Shown here piece by piece: positions 11,458 to 23,948 of a stretch of DNA of 64,000 nucleotides. A program made the translations under genes and the position numbers. Below the pieces are notes generated by a model. The model was given only the letters and a program-made list of their open reading frames with translations. It was not told the origin of the DNA and did no database searches. Source of the stretch: Pholis gunnellus (taxonomy: Eukaryota > Chordata > Actinopteri > Perciformes > Pholidae); assembly GCA_910591455.2 (NCBI GenBank), contig OU342804.1:17390133-17454132 (forward strand). The letters run 5' to 3'. Position 1 is the stretch's first letter. Every line of letters starts with the position of its first letter.

Positions 11458-13503
11458 TTCTCGCTCTTTTTCTTTCTATCACACACACAAACACACACTC
11501 TCAGCTGTATGAAAATTGATGTTGCAGTGTCCTTTACAGGCCATTAAATCTGAACAACAGCAATTGCTTACTTCTGTCTGACAAATGATGGCCAAATAGC
11601 ACAGCTCTCTGTCTGTCTCCCTGTCTGCCTGCCCACCTGTCTTAAGTCCTGCAGTTCTTTTTTTTTTTTTACAATATTCTTGACTCAAATTTGTTCTAAT
11701 TCTGCCAGCGAGACAGTATTGGGGCCCTTCAGCACATCTTCAGCACATTAGACAATAAGCTGCTTCTATGAGGAGTTTCAAGTAGTGCTTCTTGAATTTA
11801 AAAAAGCAAGCTCTCTCTCTTCTTTCCTTCGCGCTCCACTCATCCCTTATCTCATCTCTGCCCCTTTTCTCTCCAATCATGTCTTCTGCCCTCTTTTCAT
11901 CCACGACTCTTGATTCTTCTTTCTACGGTTTATGTATCGAACCCCTTCTCCTTCTTTTCCTCCATGCAACTCATTTTTCTCAATTCTATTCCCTTCCTTC
12001 CCCCTCTCCCCCTTTAACTGCCCTCCTTCTTATCACCATATATCCCCTCACTGTCTGACCTCCCTCTCTTCCTCCAACACTCCATCTTTCTCTCCCTCTG
12101 TCCTTTTCTGTCCTTCCTCTCTCATCGACTTCCTCCACCTCACTCCTTCTCATTCTCCTCCTTGATTTTGTTCGGCGTCTCTTTCTCCTCTCTCTCTGCC
12201 CTTTCGAGTCCTTTGATTAGGTTGTTGGCATTTTCATTGAGATGTCTATATGACCACTGAAATAACTCTCCTGTCACAGTCTCATCTGCCCTCTATCTAT
12301 TTCTTCTCCTCTGTCTCTTCATTCTCCACTTCTTCTCACCAGCATTTTCTCGCTCCATTCTATCCTCTTCCTGTGCTGCTCTCTTGCTTCCCTGCCAACA
12401 TTCCTCTCAGTTTCTCCTCTCTTTCTCTCTCAGTATCTCTGACTGTCTCATCCTCCATCCTTTTCACAATTCTGCACCTCGTCTTCGCTATCTTTACCCC
12501 TTCTTTCTTGTTTTTGTCCACTGTTTCATTCTTTATGCCTTTCTACTCTCGTTTGCCCCTCTCTTTCCACGGCCGTTTCCGTAGATCGTTTGTCTAAATG
12601 TCAAATGGCCACATCAGCCACTGTTGGTATTATAAACAGCTTTCTGGTCGCTATCACAGAAAGAGAGACACAGGGAGAAAGAGCGAGGTAGGGCGAGTGT
12701 CTGGTTGTGGTGGTGGGGAGGGCCTTGGCTGACGCTGCAGTTTTCTTGTGTTTTCTGGCAGCGAAGAGAACGAAGATGATGTCTGAAAATAGAGAGAACA
12801 TGTTAAAAAATTATATGTGGTGTGGGGTGGGTGAAAGAGGGAGAGAGTGTGTCGGCTTACAGAGAAGAAGAATTAGATAAGAGGAGTAGAGAAAGAGAGG
12901 TGAGAGGGAAAAAACCGTGAGGAGAAGTAGAGAACTAAAGAGAAAGGGAGAGCCTTCATGTCTACACGCCTCTAATCTGTTGATGGTCGAGGGGAAGCAG
13001 ACAATAAGCCATTATCTCTCCAAGACTTAGCTTTAGCTGCAGCAGTACGGCACTGCATGCTGCTAGTGCCAAAGCAGCTTACAGCACAGTTACGTACCCT
13101 GGATGCACCGACACCCATAGGGAAACAGGATGGCACATCAAGGCAGAGTTTAAAGAAGGAAGATGATAAGATATGAACACACACGGCTTATTTATAACAA
13201 TAAATCTAATATGATGATCCAACAGGATAGTGATCAATGCCAAGTGTAGAGTTATCAACTCTAATGAAGAAGAGAACTTCAGACTTTTTATGCTGACTAA
13301 CTCTACCAAGCTCACGACAAATGGACTTAAAACTTAAAGTAACTCACTAGCAAAGCAACATTTAAGAGGACATGAAACATGAAGGTTTGACACGAATAGT
13401 GCACAAATATATTAAAACAAAAAAAACTTTTTTTCAGTCAGGTATTTTCTACCTAGCAAGCAAGCCGTTATGTTGGAGTGACATAATGCATATGTAAACC
13501 AAC

Positions 13504-13960
13504 CATGGACTGTATATATGAAGTGGATGTAGTCGTCGTGATGTCCCCCATTGGTTTATGGCATGCGGTTTTGAAGCCTCGAGTTCGGCATTTTGGCCAT
13601 CGGCATCTTTGATTTTGGCTGTAGCCATCTTCTTTTTTTGCAACCACTGAACGGAAGTGACCATATTTGAACTGCAGAGGAGTGACGTAGAGACGCCGTA
13701 CGGCTCTGGTAGCGGCAGCAACCTGTCAATCACAAGGTAGCCACGCCCTAAAGCTTACCCTGCTTTAATGTCTATTTTACTCGAAATTGAACCATAATGT
13801 ACAAAATGAACATCATGCTGTATTGAAGAAGAATTGAAACTAGCAATTGAGACCATAAACTCATATTCACCTTGTTCACTGAGGTAATATATCACGCTAG
13901 AATTAGGGTCATTTTCTCATAGACTTCCATACAATCTGACCTCTTTTTGCAATAAGAAGA
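13504..13960. mobile_element. Dispersed teleost repeat, 'ATGGACTGTATATAT...TGTCAATCAC' type
   Basis: The block starts with ATGGACTGTATATATGAAG, then has CCATCTTC and GGAAGTGACCATATTTG words. It continues with CCTGTCAATCACAAGGTAGCC at about 13721-13741 and a region ending in TCATAGACTTCCATACAA. I recognise this order from a very common interspersed repeat in fish genomes, usually treated as a non-coding element. The 94-codon minus-strand frame inside it is therefore not called as a gene. Family name and exact ends are not determined. Confidence 0.55.
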
Positions 13961-15740
13961 GTCTCCCCCTGATGGGCAGTAGAGAGAATGCAAGTATAGG
14001 CACTTTCAGAACATGGAGGTTTCTGCTTGCTCTAACAGTAACAGTAGCTGTCTGGTATCAAGGTCCTGCTGTTGGTATGGTCGCCACCCCGACCACCAGA
14101 CGTGGATTCCTCGGACCAAGTTACAAGTCCTTTCCATGTTGTCGTCTTATTTAAAATGCACAATTGTTGAGTCTACAAGTGCTGTTTCGTCTCATGTGGA
14201 CTCCTCACTGAGTGTGTGAGTGTAGTCGACCTCAAAGTCACGTTTGTGTGCCCTCTCCCCCTAAACAGCGTCGTTTTGAAGCTGCTGTCTCTGGGCATTA
14301 CACACTGTGAAAAAACACTTCCAAGACGACACAAGCGTAGCTTCCCAGTAGCCTGTAGCTGCACTTCTGGAGACACCGTGCCTACTGCCAGATACGGAGA
14401 TGACAAACAACAGAACTTGAAACCCTCCTGCCTCCCTGAAGTCATCGGTGTGGCGTTATTTTTGCCGTGAGTTATTAAAACAACGAATGCGTCGTTGACA
14501 GGGCTATAGTTTGTTGGCTTGTTACGCACGCCACCTCAGGCAACATGACACATATGGCAAGACATTTTCACAGGCATCATAACCAAATTGCCACTCAGGA
14601 AAGAAACGTTTTTGAAGAGAAGATAATTGTTTACTGTAACAGATGTTGTGTGATAAAGTTTTTGTAATCACGGGGTGTCTGCCCTGTGCAGCAGCAAGCC
14701 CCATGGAGTCCAGACACTGGTGGTGGTTAAGGATGATTCTGCTGAGACTGACTGCGATGAATGGGCATCGATGGGGAGGTGGAAGGACGCAGCAGCATGA
14801 ATGTACTACTAATCCTAACCCTAAGGCAGAAAGAGAATCTTATTTAAAAAGGAGGCAGCAGCAAGATGATAGGCTAACAATGTAGATGTGTCACTGTGCT
14901 ATTGGATTGATGAGAACAGCTGATACCAGGATTAACAGCCCCAAACAATGACAGCAAGGACATCATGAGTGAGCATACGTGAGAGGAGTGAATAGCAGGA
15001 CGCATGAGAAGAAAACTTCTCTTCCTGACTTCCTCCTCATTTACAGGTTTACACAAAATACTACCAGGATCTGGTGGCTTTTTGCAGCAGAGGAAACTCG
15101 AGCTGGAATATATTCCCAGGCTCTTGGTTAAGTTCTTTCGCTCTCGTATTCACTGTAGTTGCTGTTTAAAGGTGCTAAATTGGAAATTTAGAGCATATCT
15201 AATGCTTTCACACAGCTCTCAACAAGGCGACGGCTGATCCGACATCTCGCAGCTAACAGTGCTAACAGCGCTAACAGCGTTTACCTGAGTGGTAACTTGA
15301 GGGTGACGTCTGTCAGGACGGAGTTTAGACTTTTATTGCCGTATGAACGCATTTCATTGTGGCGTCCGTAAGCTAGCCAGTGGAGCACACGCTAAACGGC
15401 CCGGCTATTAAACCTAAGAGCGGAGAAGCTCGGATTACAACACACCCAGAGGGAGAGCGACTTTATTCATTACTTCACTATATCGCAAATAGTTGTATTC
15501 TGTTATATTAAGGCTTGCCTGTCATACAGAGAACCTTCATTTCCAGTGTGGGGCTCTGATAACGCCCCTTTCTTCTGTAAGTGTGACTGCAGAGTCGCGA
15601 GCATGCAAAGCAAAAGGGTATTTGGGAGAAGAATGGACCAGTTTAAGCTTCATAAAGGTAGCATTGAATTACACAGATGTCCTTGATATTGTGTCCACCC
15701 TCTGAAGGATGCACTACAGTAATCAAAAAGGATAAATGTG
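13961..15740. mobile_element. Probable composite of fish interspersed repeats
   Basis: The clearest part is about 15165-15460: TTTAAAGGTGCTAAATTGG, then CAGCTCTCAACAAGGCGAC, then CGCAGCTAACAGTGCTAAC. Together with GTAAGCTAGCC and AACGGC words this order recurs in many teleost introns and is GC- and CpG-richer than its surroundings. The portion 13961-15000 contains short frames up to 118 codons on both strands without recognisable motifs. A short telomere-like CCTAACCCTAA lies at about 14813-14823. Boundaries are uncertain. Confidence 0.4.
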
Positions 15741-18700
15741 TCATAAATATACATGAAAAATCTCATTCTAATAGTCTCTTTCAGGCTTTCTTCCTGGTGC
15801 TAGAAACAGGAGGAAGGCCAGATTTGACACCAATGCTGTTAAAAAGCTGACGTCACTGCACTGACTAAGACAGAGAACAGAGAGAGGTGTCACATAGCAA
15901 GCCTGCTCCTCTTTTCTCTTCTCCTCCTCTCTACTCTCCTCATTTTGATTTTAGCAGGCATTTTGTGGCATACAGTAGCCTGCTGGCATGGAGCTTTTTA
16001 GGGGGCATGAAGAGCTTTCTAAATGATGGCTAAATTTAACTAAATGACTTCCTCCACTCAGATCTGGTATAATGTTCTCCCCTGCTCCTCTCCTCTCTCT
16101 GGTTCTTTCACTCACTGCCTCATCCTTTTTAGCTGTTGTCCTTTTTCTCCTCCTTCCCCTTGCTCTGTCTCTCTGTTCTGAAGTGTGATTTCTATTTCTC
16201 AATCGCTCTCTTAACTACTCCCTCCCTCTCCTGCCCATTTACCTTTTTTTTCATCTCATTCAGTCGACTGCTCCAACCACTCCCTCCTCATCCTCTCGCT
16301 TCCTTTCTGCTAATCGTTTTGTTTTGTCTACTCTCTACTTAGGTCAGACGGTTCATGTTCTGAACCTTTTCTCAGTCTGAAGTCTTAATAAGGGGGCTTT
16401 GGAGAAATTCTCTTTTAACGTATCGGATAAGTCAGCTGGCAGTTGTCTGTCTGTCTGATCGATCCACTTTGTCCCCGTTTCTGTCTGCAATAATGTGCCT
16501 TTGATTGGAAGCCGTGCCTAATTAAAGGATAGATCTTTAACCTGAGAATTATGGTCAGAAAATTGGAAAAGGATAATTGCTTGTAGATCGGCATTCAATG
16601 GCGACTCAGCCGGCCAACCAGCCTGCCTCTGTTGTACTCTATTCATCCACTAACGGTGTAGCCTAATCACCTAATTTATATGTAGAAAGTATATCCCTCA
16701 TTAGATTCACATGTATATTATATATATATATAACATATATATAATTGTCATAGTATAATGTTATATTGAAGCTGTAATTACCTAATTTGCTTTATCCAAT
16801 TATCGTATTTATGAGTTTGTGATTTATATATTCATACTTTAACATATTATACATGTCTTGATAATATAATAATACATCAAAACTCTAATTTAGTTAAATA
16901 TACATTATCTCACAGACCCTATGAGCCACGGAAACAAATTACGAATTATTCTATTAAACACATATTCCGTATTATGAATGACTATCATATAATATAATTA
17001 TCTATATGATGTAATGTAATATCATATGATAAAATATTAAAGCTTTCTTATGAACCAATGTGTTGCCTATCCTAACATCAGTGGAATACCACACACACAC
17101 ACATTAGAAATACATGTGTATTACCGAAGCTCATCAAGTGGAAGGCCACCAGGAGCAGCTGGCTAACAACATAACGCCAGTGCACCAGCCTCACTGCACA
17201 ACTTTTATTTTATCGAGTTGTTTCTGCGGCTTATAGCCCCTCATACAGCCATTATTTATCAGCCATTGCAGTTTTCAGTTTTGGGGTATGCAAGATCAAC
17301 AATGTATGTAAACATATTCTTAAGTATAAGAAACTTTAAGATGTTTACATTTTGTATGTAATTGTTATTAATAATAATGGTAATAACCTTTTGTGAAGCA
17401 GAATGACGTGACCGATAACATGAAGCTAGTTCAAAGAAAAAAGTAGTTAGAAGGAAGAAAAAAAAAACACTCATCACACCATATGAGTCAAAGTAACTAT
17501 TACATTACGCTAAGTTGTGGCTGTCTTTTCAGACCTTTTTTTCATTTTGAACATTACTAAACCAGCAAATATGATTGATTATTATTTAACATTACCTCTG
17601 CATATTGAATCGCCTCAGTGCTTCAGACACCAAGAAGAATTCAGGAACATGTTTTGCGCCGGTGAGAAAGTGTATCTGGTTCTGATGTTAAAAGCTTCCA
17701 GATCGCCTCAACAACTCGGCTCTGCTTTTTCATGTTGGAAAAAGACGAGTGACAGAACTAGTTTTATAAGATGAATGGAGATTCCAAAGATACTGCATTT
17801 ACTGGTGTATAACAGAAGCTGATTTGTGCATCAGTTACATGCTGCCTCAAAAGGGAATCAATCTCTCAAATTCCAGCTCAGCAGGGTATTTTCTATTTCC
17901 ACAGTCTGCTCTGTCAACATGACTGATATTTTAATCAGAGTATTATTTATGGTTGAATGTGGAAACCATTGATTAATTCATCTAATCTAGAATGTCATGC
18001 AAAATGTATGATCTGCTGTGTTTTTTTTTTTATTGAAGCACTGCATAAAAAGTTTTGTTAAGCCGTATTGGATACTATTAGTAATCACTGTTTATGATGA
18101 CTGCGATTAGTCATCTTTCCTGCCAATTGAAAATTGTGAATTACATGGTACAGTAAAATATTGTCTTAGTGGTGCAATCCTGTAATTTACTTAAAGGAAG
18201 ACGTGCCAGAGTAAAAGTAATTGTAATAATTTGCTTTATATATAATGTCTCCATGACTGCTACTTGAGATTAAATTATGTTGCAAATGTGAGAAACTTTA
18301 CTGGTAATTCTCTTCAAAAAGCAGCTGTAACGTCTGTTCTCTCAATCAAAACATTTGTTAATTTGTCATTGCCACGAGTCTCCAGTGTATCCGGAAGAAA
18401 TGCATTTTACAAAGTCAGCAAAGTCTTTTGTGTTGGCCTGGAACCTTTTGTTGCATGCCAATTCTTCTCTCCTCTTAAACCTAATGTCCCGCCCCATAAA
18501 CCTAAACCTATCAGGATTAATGAACCCAAAGTAAACAGCACCTCAAAAATACTGTGAAACCAAAAAGTGACAATATTAAATCAAAACGCACTGTGTGTGG
18601 AAAACGACCCTGAACCCTTTAAATCAGAGTACCCAACAATTACCTCATCAAAGCTAGTAGCGATAGTCATCCTTTTACATGAAAGCCACATTGCTGTCAT

Positions 18701-21049
18701 GGTTTTGTGTGAAAATCCCTCACAGAGATCTTCACAGTCACCTCCTAAATCATTCATTATCTACGATGATGTAAATCAGCATCACCGTCCTTTGAAACCT
18801 GTCACGTCTGGGCCAAGGTGATGAAGCAGCACTGGGAGACATAACAGGTTTGTCCACATGGCTCACATTCTTAATAGTTCATGAGCATGCTTCATAATGC
18901 AGGCAACGCAAGACATACCAGCATTGACATAAGTCAGAGGGTCCGCTGACTGCAAAGGCTCGCAGAACAAAACCGTTGACTCTGGCCTTGTCGACCAAAT
19001 CTTTTTTCCTCTTCTTTCTTCCACTCCACCAACATATTACAACATGGCAGGACTCAAAGCCATCTGGCCAGCTGCACTATTACTCAGAGAACAACTGTCA
19101 ACGTTCATGTGCAGCATTTTCTCCTCCTCCCTACTCTTCTGAGCAGCAACGATATCATTGAGATTGACCTCTGTTACCGTCTTCTCCCGGACGATTAAAG
19201 TTCAACATATCCAAACACCAGTGACGTGAAAACACATGCATCGCTAGCCATGATGTCGCTCATGATAGCTGTGGGAAATCCTTATCACCGGTGACACAAT
19301 CAAAGAAATAATCACTGGTACATGAATCATATACAATTATACATCCGGCAGGTCCATACAACGCTTGGAACATAGACCGCCATTGATCTTGCTGTTATCT
19401 GCTAATTATGTTGGACACTGAGAGAACTGACTCACTGGATATTCTCTCTTTTTTTCTGACCATTTTCTGTAAAACCTAGCGACGGTTGTTCATAAAAATC
19501 CAAGTTATCAGATTAAAAAAAATTATATTCAAACCAGCCCTTCTGGCACCAACACATGCCACGTTCAAAGCCACTTAAATCACCTTTGTACCTTTGTTCC
19601 ACACCATTATTTCAATGGATTGTACTCCAATCAGTTGCTTCTTGCTTATTAAAACATGTTAATTTTTCCCTGTTGATGTATAAAAAAGCAGTGAGGCTCC
19701 ATCTTTCTGAGCTCAGCAGCCTGTTACACTAGAGGGACGACGTCTGGTGACATGTGCTGTGCACTAAACTTCTTATTAATACAGCACCATAGAAATATAT
19801 TTAAAATCATATCTTTGGGATTTCTTAAAACCCTGGTTCACTGTAAAACCTTAATACCGCCCCAGCCTAGTTGAATAAATGATAAGTTAACGTTACACTT
19901 CTATTCATTCTATAACGCCTCTACAGAACGGGCTAAAACACGCTCACACTTGATCTTCAACTCAACTGAGAAGGTATGTAAGTAGCTACGTGGTGAGCTA
20001 ATGTAGCATACGGGTATGATAAGCATGAGTGACACAATGGTCGTCAATGGTGAGTAAATGAGCGTGAAGTCAAACCTCAGCAGACTCGAAACACCGCCAC
20101 CGCACGGCTGTCTGCTGAGCCGCAGAATGAATGGGGAGAGATGTTCTGATGCTGCCTACCCTTCAATCGGCTACAGTACTGACTTAACTGTTAACTGTAG
20201 CTGCTTAGTTACCTCGCTATTAGCGAGGTGGCTGTTACATTTCCTGACGCCAGCTTCTTGTCTCTCATTCTGCGCTGCTTGCCACAGTGTTGAGAGTCGG
20301 TGATCTGCTGGACAAACTATTGAATGACACCCTTTCTAAATTATACCTAAACATCTTCTTTTAGACTGCTGCAGCCACTCCCTCTGCTTTAACAGTCACA
20401 GTAAAGTGAAACATTTCATTTTCTTCTCATCTCATAAGTCTGTAATCATGTCTGTCGTATCCGTAGTTCTGGTGACAGAAGATGCTGTCGCCTCTTGTCT
20501 TTCATTCCACTGCATGACCGATAACTTCCATTTAGCTCGGTTCAAACTGTTTAATCTTCCTTCCGACGATCTCGCGCCTTTACAGGAACGTAGAAGTTTC
20601 CATCAAGGATGCTATATGTGGACGTGGTGTGATAGTTATGCCCCTGACATGTTCTGTCATGGTTATCTTGCCAGCCTACATCTCCAGGGCCCACGCGTAA
20701 CAGCATCAGTAATCGTTGTTAACAAATATACAGCTCCACATCTTTAGAAATTGAGGGTATTGCCTGGTTTGTAATTGATAGCATTACCAAAGTAATATAA
20801 GATGCCGTGGATGTTACAGTGGGCATTCAATAGGGAGATGCTATCTATCTTGTGTTGTCCCAAAGTGACAAGGTCATATATTTTCATCTTCTCTTCTGTT
20901 CCCTGCTCTCCTCACAGCCAACTTGTCAGTGATTTACTGACTCTACACACATTCGTTCAGTGACATTAATTCCCAAAAGTGACAAGCAACAAATCAAGCT
21001 TCTTTTCAGGTGTATCTAAGAAAATGTAATTGAATGTGTGCTGACTTGA

Positions 21050-21065
21050 TTAATATGCATATTAA
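21050..21065. promoter_or_regulatory. Perfect 16-bp palindrome with homeodomain/POU-like core
   Basis: TTAATATGCATATTAA is its own reverse complement. It contains ATGCATAT and TTAAT words, which resemble POU and homeodomain binding sites. It sits in AT-rich intronic DNA. A functional role is inference; palindromes of this size occasionally arise by chance in AT-rich sequence. Confidence 0.2.
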
Positions 21066-23891
21066 CATATAATGGCCTCAAAGCAACCCTTTTTGAAAGA
21101 GCAAGTACAGCTTTGAATGGTAAAACGTCTTGTTTGTAAAAGAAAAGTAACTGTGGCAGCACACAGGATGATAGCCAGGAGGGAGAGCTCTGCTACCTTG
21201 GACGATGGTTATAACTCAAATTTAAGTTTGCTTCTAATATTCCTAAGTGAAGTGATTATGGAGGTAATTCAATCATGAGATTGCATTATTGTGCTTAATT
21301 AAGTGTATTACTTAACTGATTTAAATTTTCAACAAAAGAAGTGGATCACATCTCACCTATTCCTCTTTATTTGAACAAGAGGACAGTTCTCCTATCATGG
21401 AAGGTGACTGTGACAGTGATGTTTCTCTGCAATATGGCCTCTGCAGCACCAGGATACTCATACAGTTGGCAAGACTGTCATTTTGCTAACCTACTTCTGG
21501 TGAATCCTTACATCATAAGATTAGTGATCTGATTTCATGCTTCTCTTCTCTCCTCTCCTCTCCTGGCTTTTTTTTCTTTCCTCTCTAGCAAATGCTAAAT
21601 TATGTATTGTGATATTGCTTGTTGATGCAGAGCTCAACACATGGGCAGACGATAACACTAATACAGCTATGACATAGATTCACATTCACTGCTCTATGGT
21701 GATAGTCGAAGGACTATCTTCTGTGTATGCATGTGTATTATCCTTATATATATATATATATATATTTAGTCTATGAAAAAGAGGATGCTCAGACGTGCCA
21801 CGGGTTCTGACCTGGAGGAGCGTAGCATTTGACACGTACAGTATGTGCAGTGTCTTGTCTCATGACTGTACCAGTGACTGGTGTAACCACAGTTCTGACG
21901 CCCGATTCCATAATTCAGCTAGTCACTTACATTTGATATATACAGAGATTGATGCAAGATTTTGACTTCTGCTGAACACTGAAATCCTTTTTGCAGCTGT
22001 CATACTGCATCGTAACTCAAAATAGAGATCAGTCACTGTTAGCAAACATTCATGATTAAACAAACCTTTTACATCCTCCTCTTACATAACCACCACATTT
22101 AGCTGCCATGTTTAGCTTTGACTCTGTCAAACATTTTGCGATTGAACATCTCTGTAATGCATTACATTTGTGTATAAAACAAGCCAAACAGTGTAGTGAT
22201 AGTGTAATTTAAAGGGATGCAAGCGATGCTAATTGCTGGGCTTTGGGTATCAATCCGATACCTGTGTTTGATTAATAAGGTGTGTGCCTCAGTGTGTTGA
22301 AGGGACTGCAATCATGCTTTTGTGTGTAAGGCAACGTCAGGCTTGATTTAAATGCTTTCCTAACTTTGTAGAACAAAATGTAACAAATAAACACATAGAT
22401 ATAAATGTACTTCATTGTTATTTATTATTACGGTTACCAGCAACTTGGTAAAAAATCATCATAATTAACTGGAATTCCAATTTGTGTGTAAACCTTGTTA
22501 ATGCATCAACAAATTAGTCAAAACTTAACCAGGAATCAGAATTCCAATATATAATGCATCTAGCATATAAAGATGGCATTAAATTGAATAGATCGACCCT
22601 GTTGTCAGCGATACCCGTTCCAGATTGGAGCCCGTTTCGGCCTGGTGTCTGTATCAGTACATCAGTATTAATACAAAGTTACCACCAAAGAAATGTGCGA
22701 TGACATACTGTAGCTGTCTTTGGGTTAATGCACAGCTGAGCAATCGAAACAGACAAGCCTGCATTTGTGAGTTGTAACCGCCTCCTGAATGATAAAATGT
22801 CTGAAGAGGTTGTGTTTGCTCCAAGGACACTGGCTGATCAAAGGCCTTTTTAATGCTATGAACTTTAGTTCACATCGTCATTCTTCTGACTCGCCTAAAC
22901 AGATCTGAAATAAGTCGGCCTCATGCTGCAGGAACGGAGAACCTGGGTACATTTAGCAGTTTGGAGAAGACATACAATATTGTTTTCAGACCATTTTCTG
23001 ATCATAACTGTGCAGTGGTTACTACTGTCCATGCGTCCATCATTAACACACGGTGAAAGCCAACTCATTTAACTGAATTTACTTCCCTATGTAATAAACT
23101 GCCACTCTGTGGGCCATGTTTGATTTATTTAAGCTTTCCCAAAGCCTGCTGGTACACAGATCACAAATCTGTTATCTGGCATTAGATTTTCAAACTGGTG
23201 AATAGTATAAAGCCTTTGTTGACTGTGTCTGGAATAGAGAAAAACACCTTCAAAAACAACTCTTCATTACGTGCTTGGTTAGGTTGCGTAAATAAATACA
23301 CAAGAAGCCATCTTGCATGAGAATCCCGTATGTGAAAGGCATTGTGCAAATGAAGAGCTGCTCCTTTTTGAATGTGCAACTTCAATCACAAATCATTAGC
23401 ATTTTCCAACCAGCTCCGGGGGTCATGAGTGTCAAGTTAAAGTAGGGTATTAGAGAAACAACACTCTGTCTCCACTCTGACCACTAGCTCTTTCCCTTCA
23501 GTGGAAGATGGAGGGACTGAGAGGAGACTGAGCCAATATAAAAACTAATTTCTTCCTGTACCCAATACCATTTTTAATGGCAGGAAGTAATACTCGTGGG
23601 TGCTGGCGGTGTGCAGTAAGTCGCCACTGTACTTTTTAAATGTAAAAGCTTTTATAGACGTGCTGTACACTTGCTTGCAGTTGTGTGATGTCCTGAATCA
23701 GCAACTTTGTTGTCTGTTTTTTTTTTGTGCTTTGCTGTGATTATTTTCTCTTTTCAATTCTTTCCATATCATTAAAGTGTTGTCTAAGACAAGGTTTTTC
23801 TTTTGCAAAAAGACAAAAAATCGTTTGCTAGTAAGCAACAAGCATAAAGCAGGACTGAGGAGCAACAAGACTATTAAAGAGTGAAGGGCTG

Positions 23892-23892
<1 letters not shown>

Positions 23893-23927
<35 letters not shown>

Positions 23928-23948
23928 GTGTGTGTGTGTGTGTGTGTG
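23893..23948. repeat. (GT)n microsatellite
   Basis: About 56 bp of GT repeat with one AG interruption near 23926. Confidence 0.97.

Larger units (their letters stand above)
8561..13500. other. Intron: microsatellite-rich stretch, no gene seen
   Basis: It holds several of the longest simple repeats in the window, listed separately. Other content is GT-rich DNA at about 9525-10060, a GA-rich block with GAGATGGA words at about 10641-10742, a (GGA)n run at 11242-11270, and a pyrimidine-rich stretch at about 11810-12590 whose frames encode only Ser/Leu/Phe/Pro peptides. At about 10450-10575 is a degenerate GACT/TGGCTGA-type repeat. No frame shows a recognisable domain. Confidence 0.6.

Noticed and set aside
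11052..11498. 148-codon minus-strand ORF across the (CA)n array
   Set aside because: A third of it is alternating Cys/Val from the dinucleotide repeat; no domain.
13449..13733. 94-codon minus-strand ORF
   Set aside because: It lies within a recognised dispersed fish repeat, not a gene.
14813..14823. Telomere-like CCTAACCCTAA
   Set aside because: Fewer than two full units; too short to be an interstitial telomere array.
20406..20747. 113-codon plus-strand ORF
   Set aside because: No recognised domain, no flanking splice signals of quality, and ordinary AT-rich context; chance ORF most likely.
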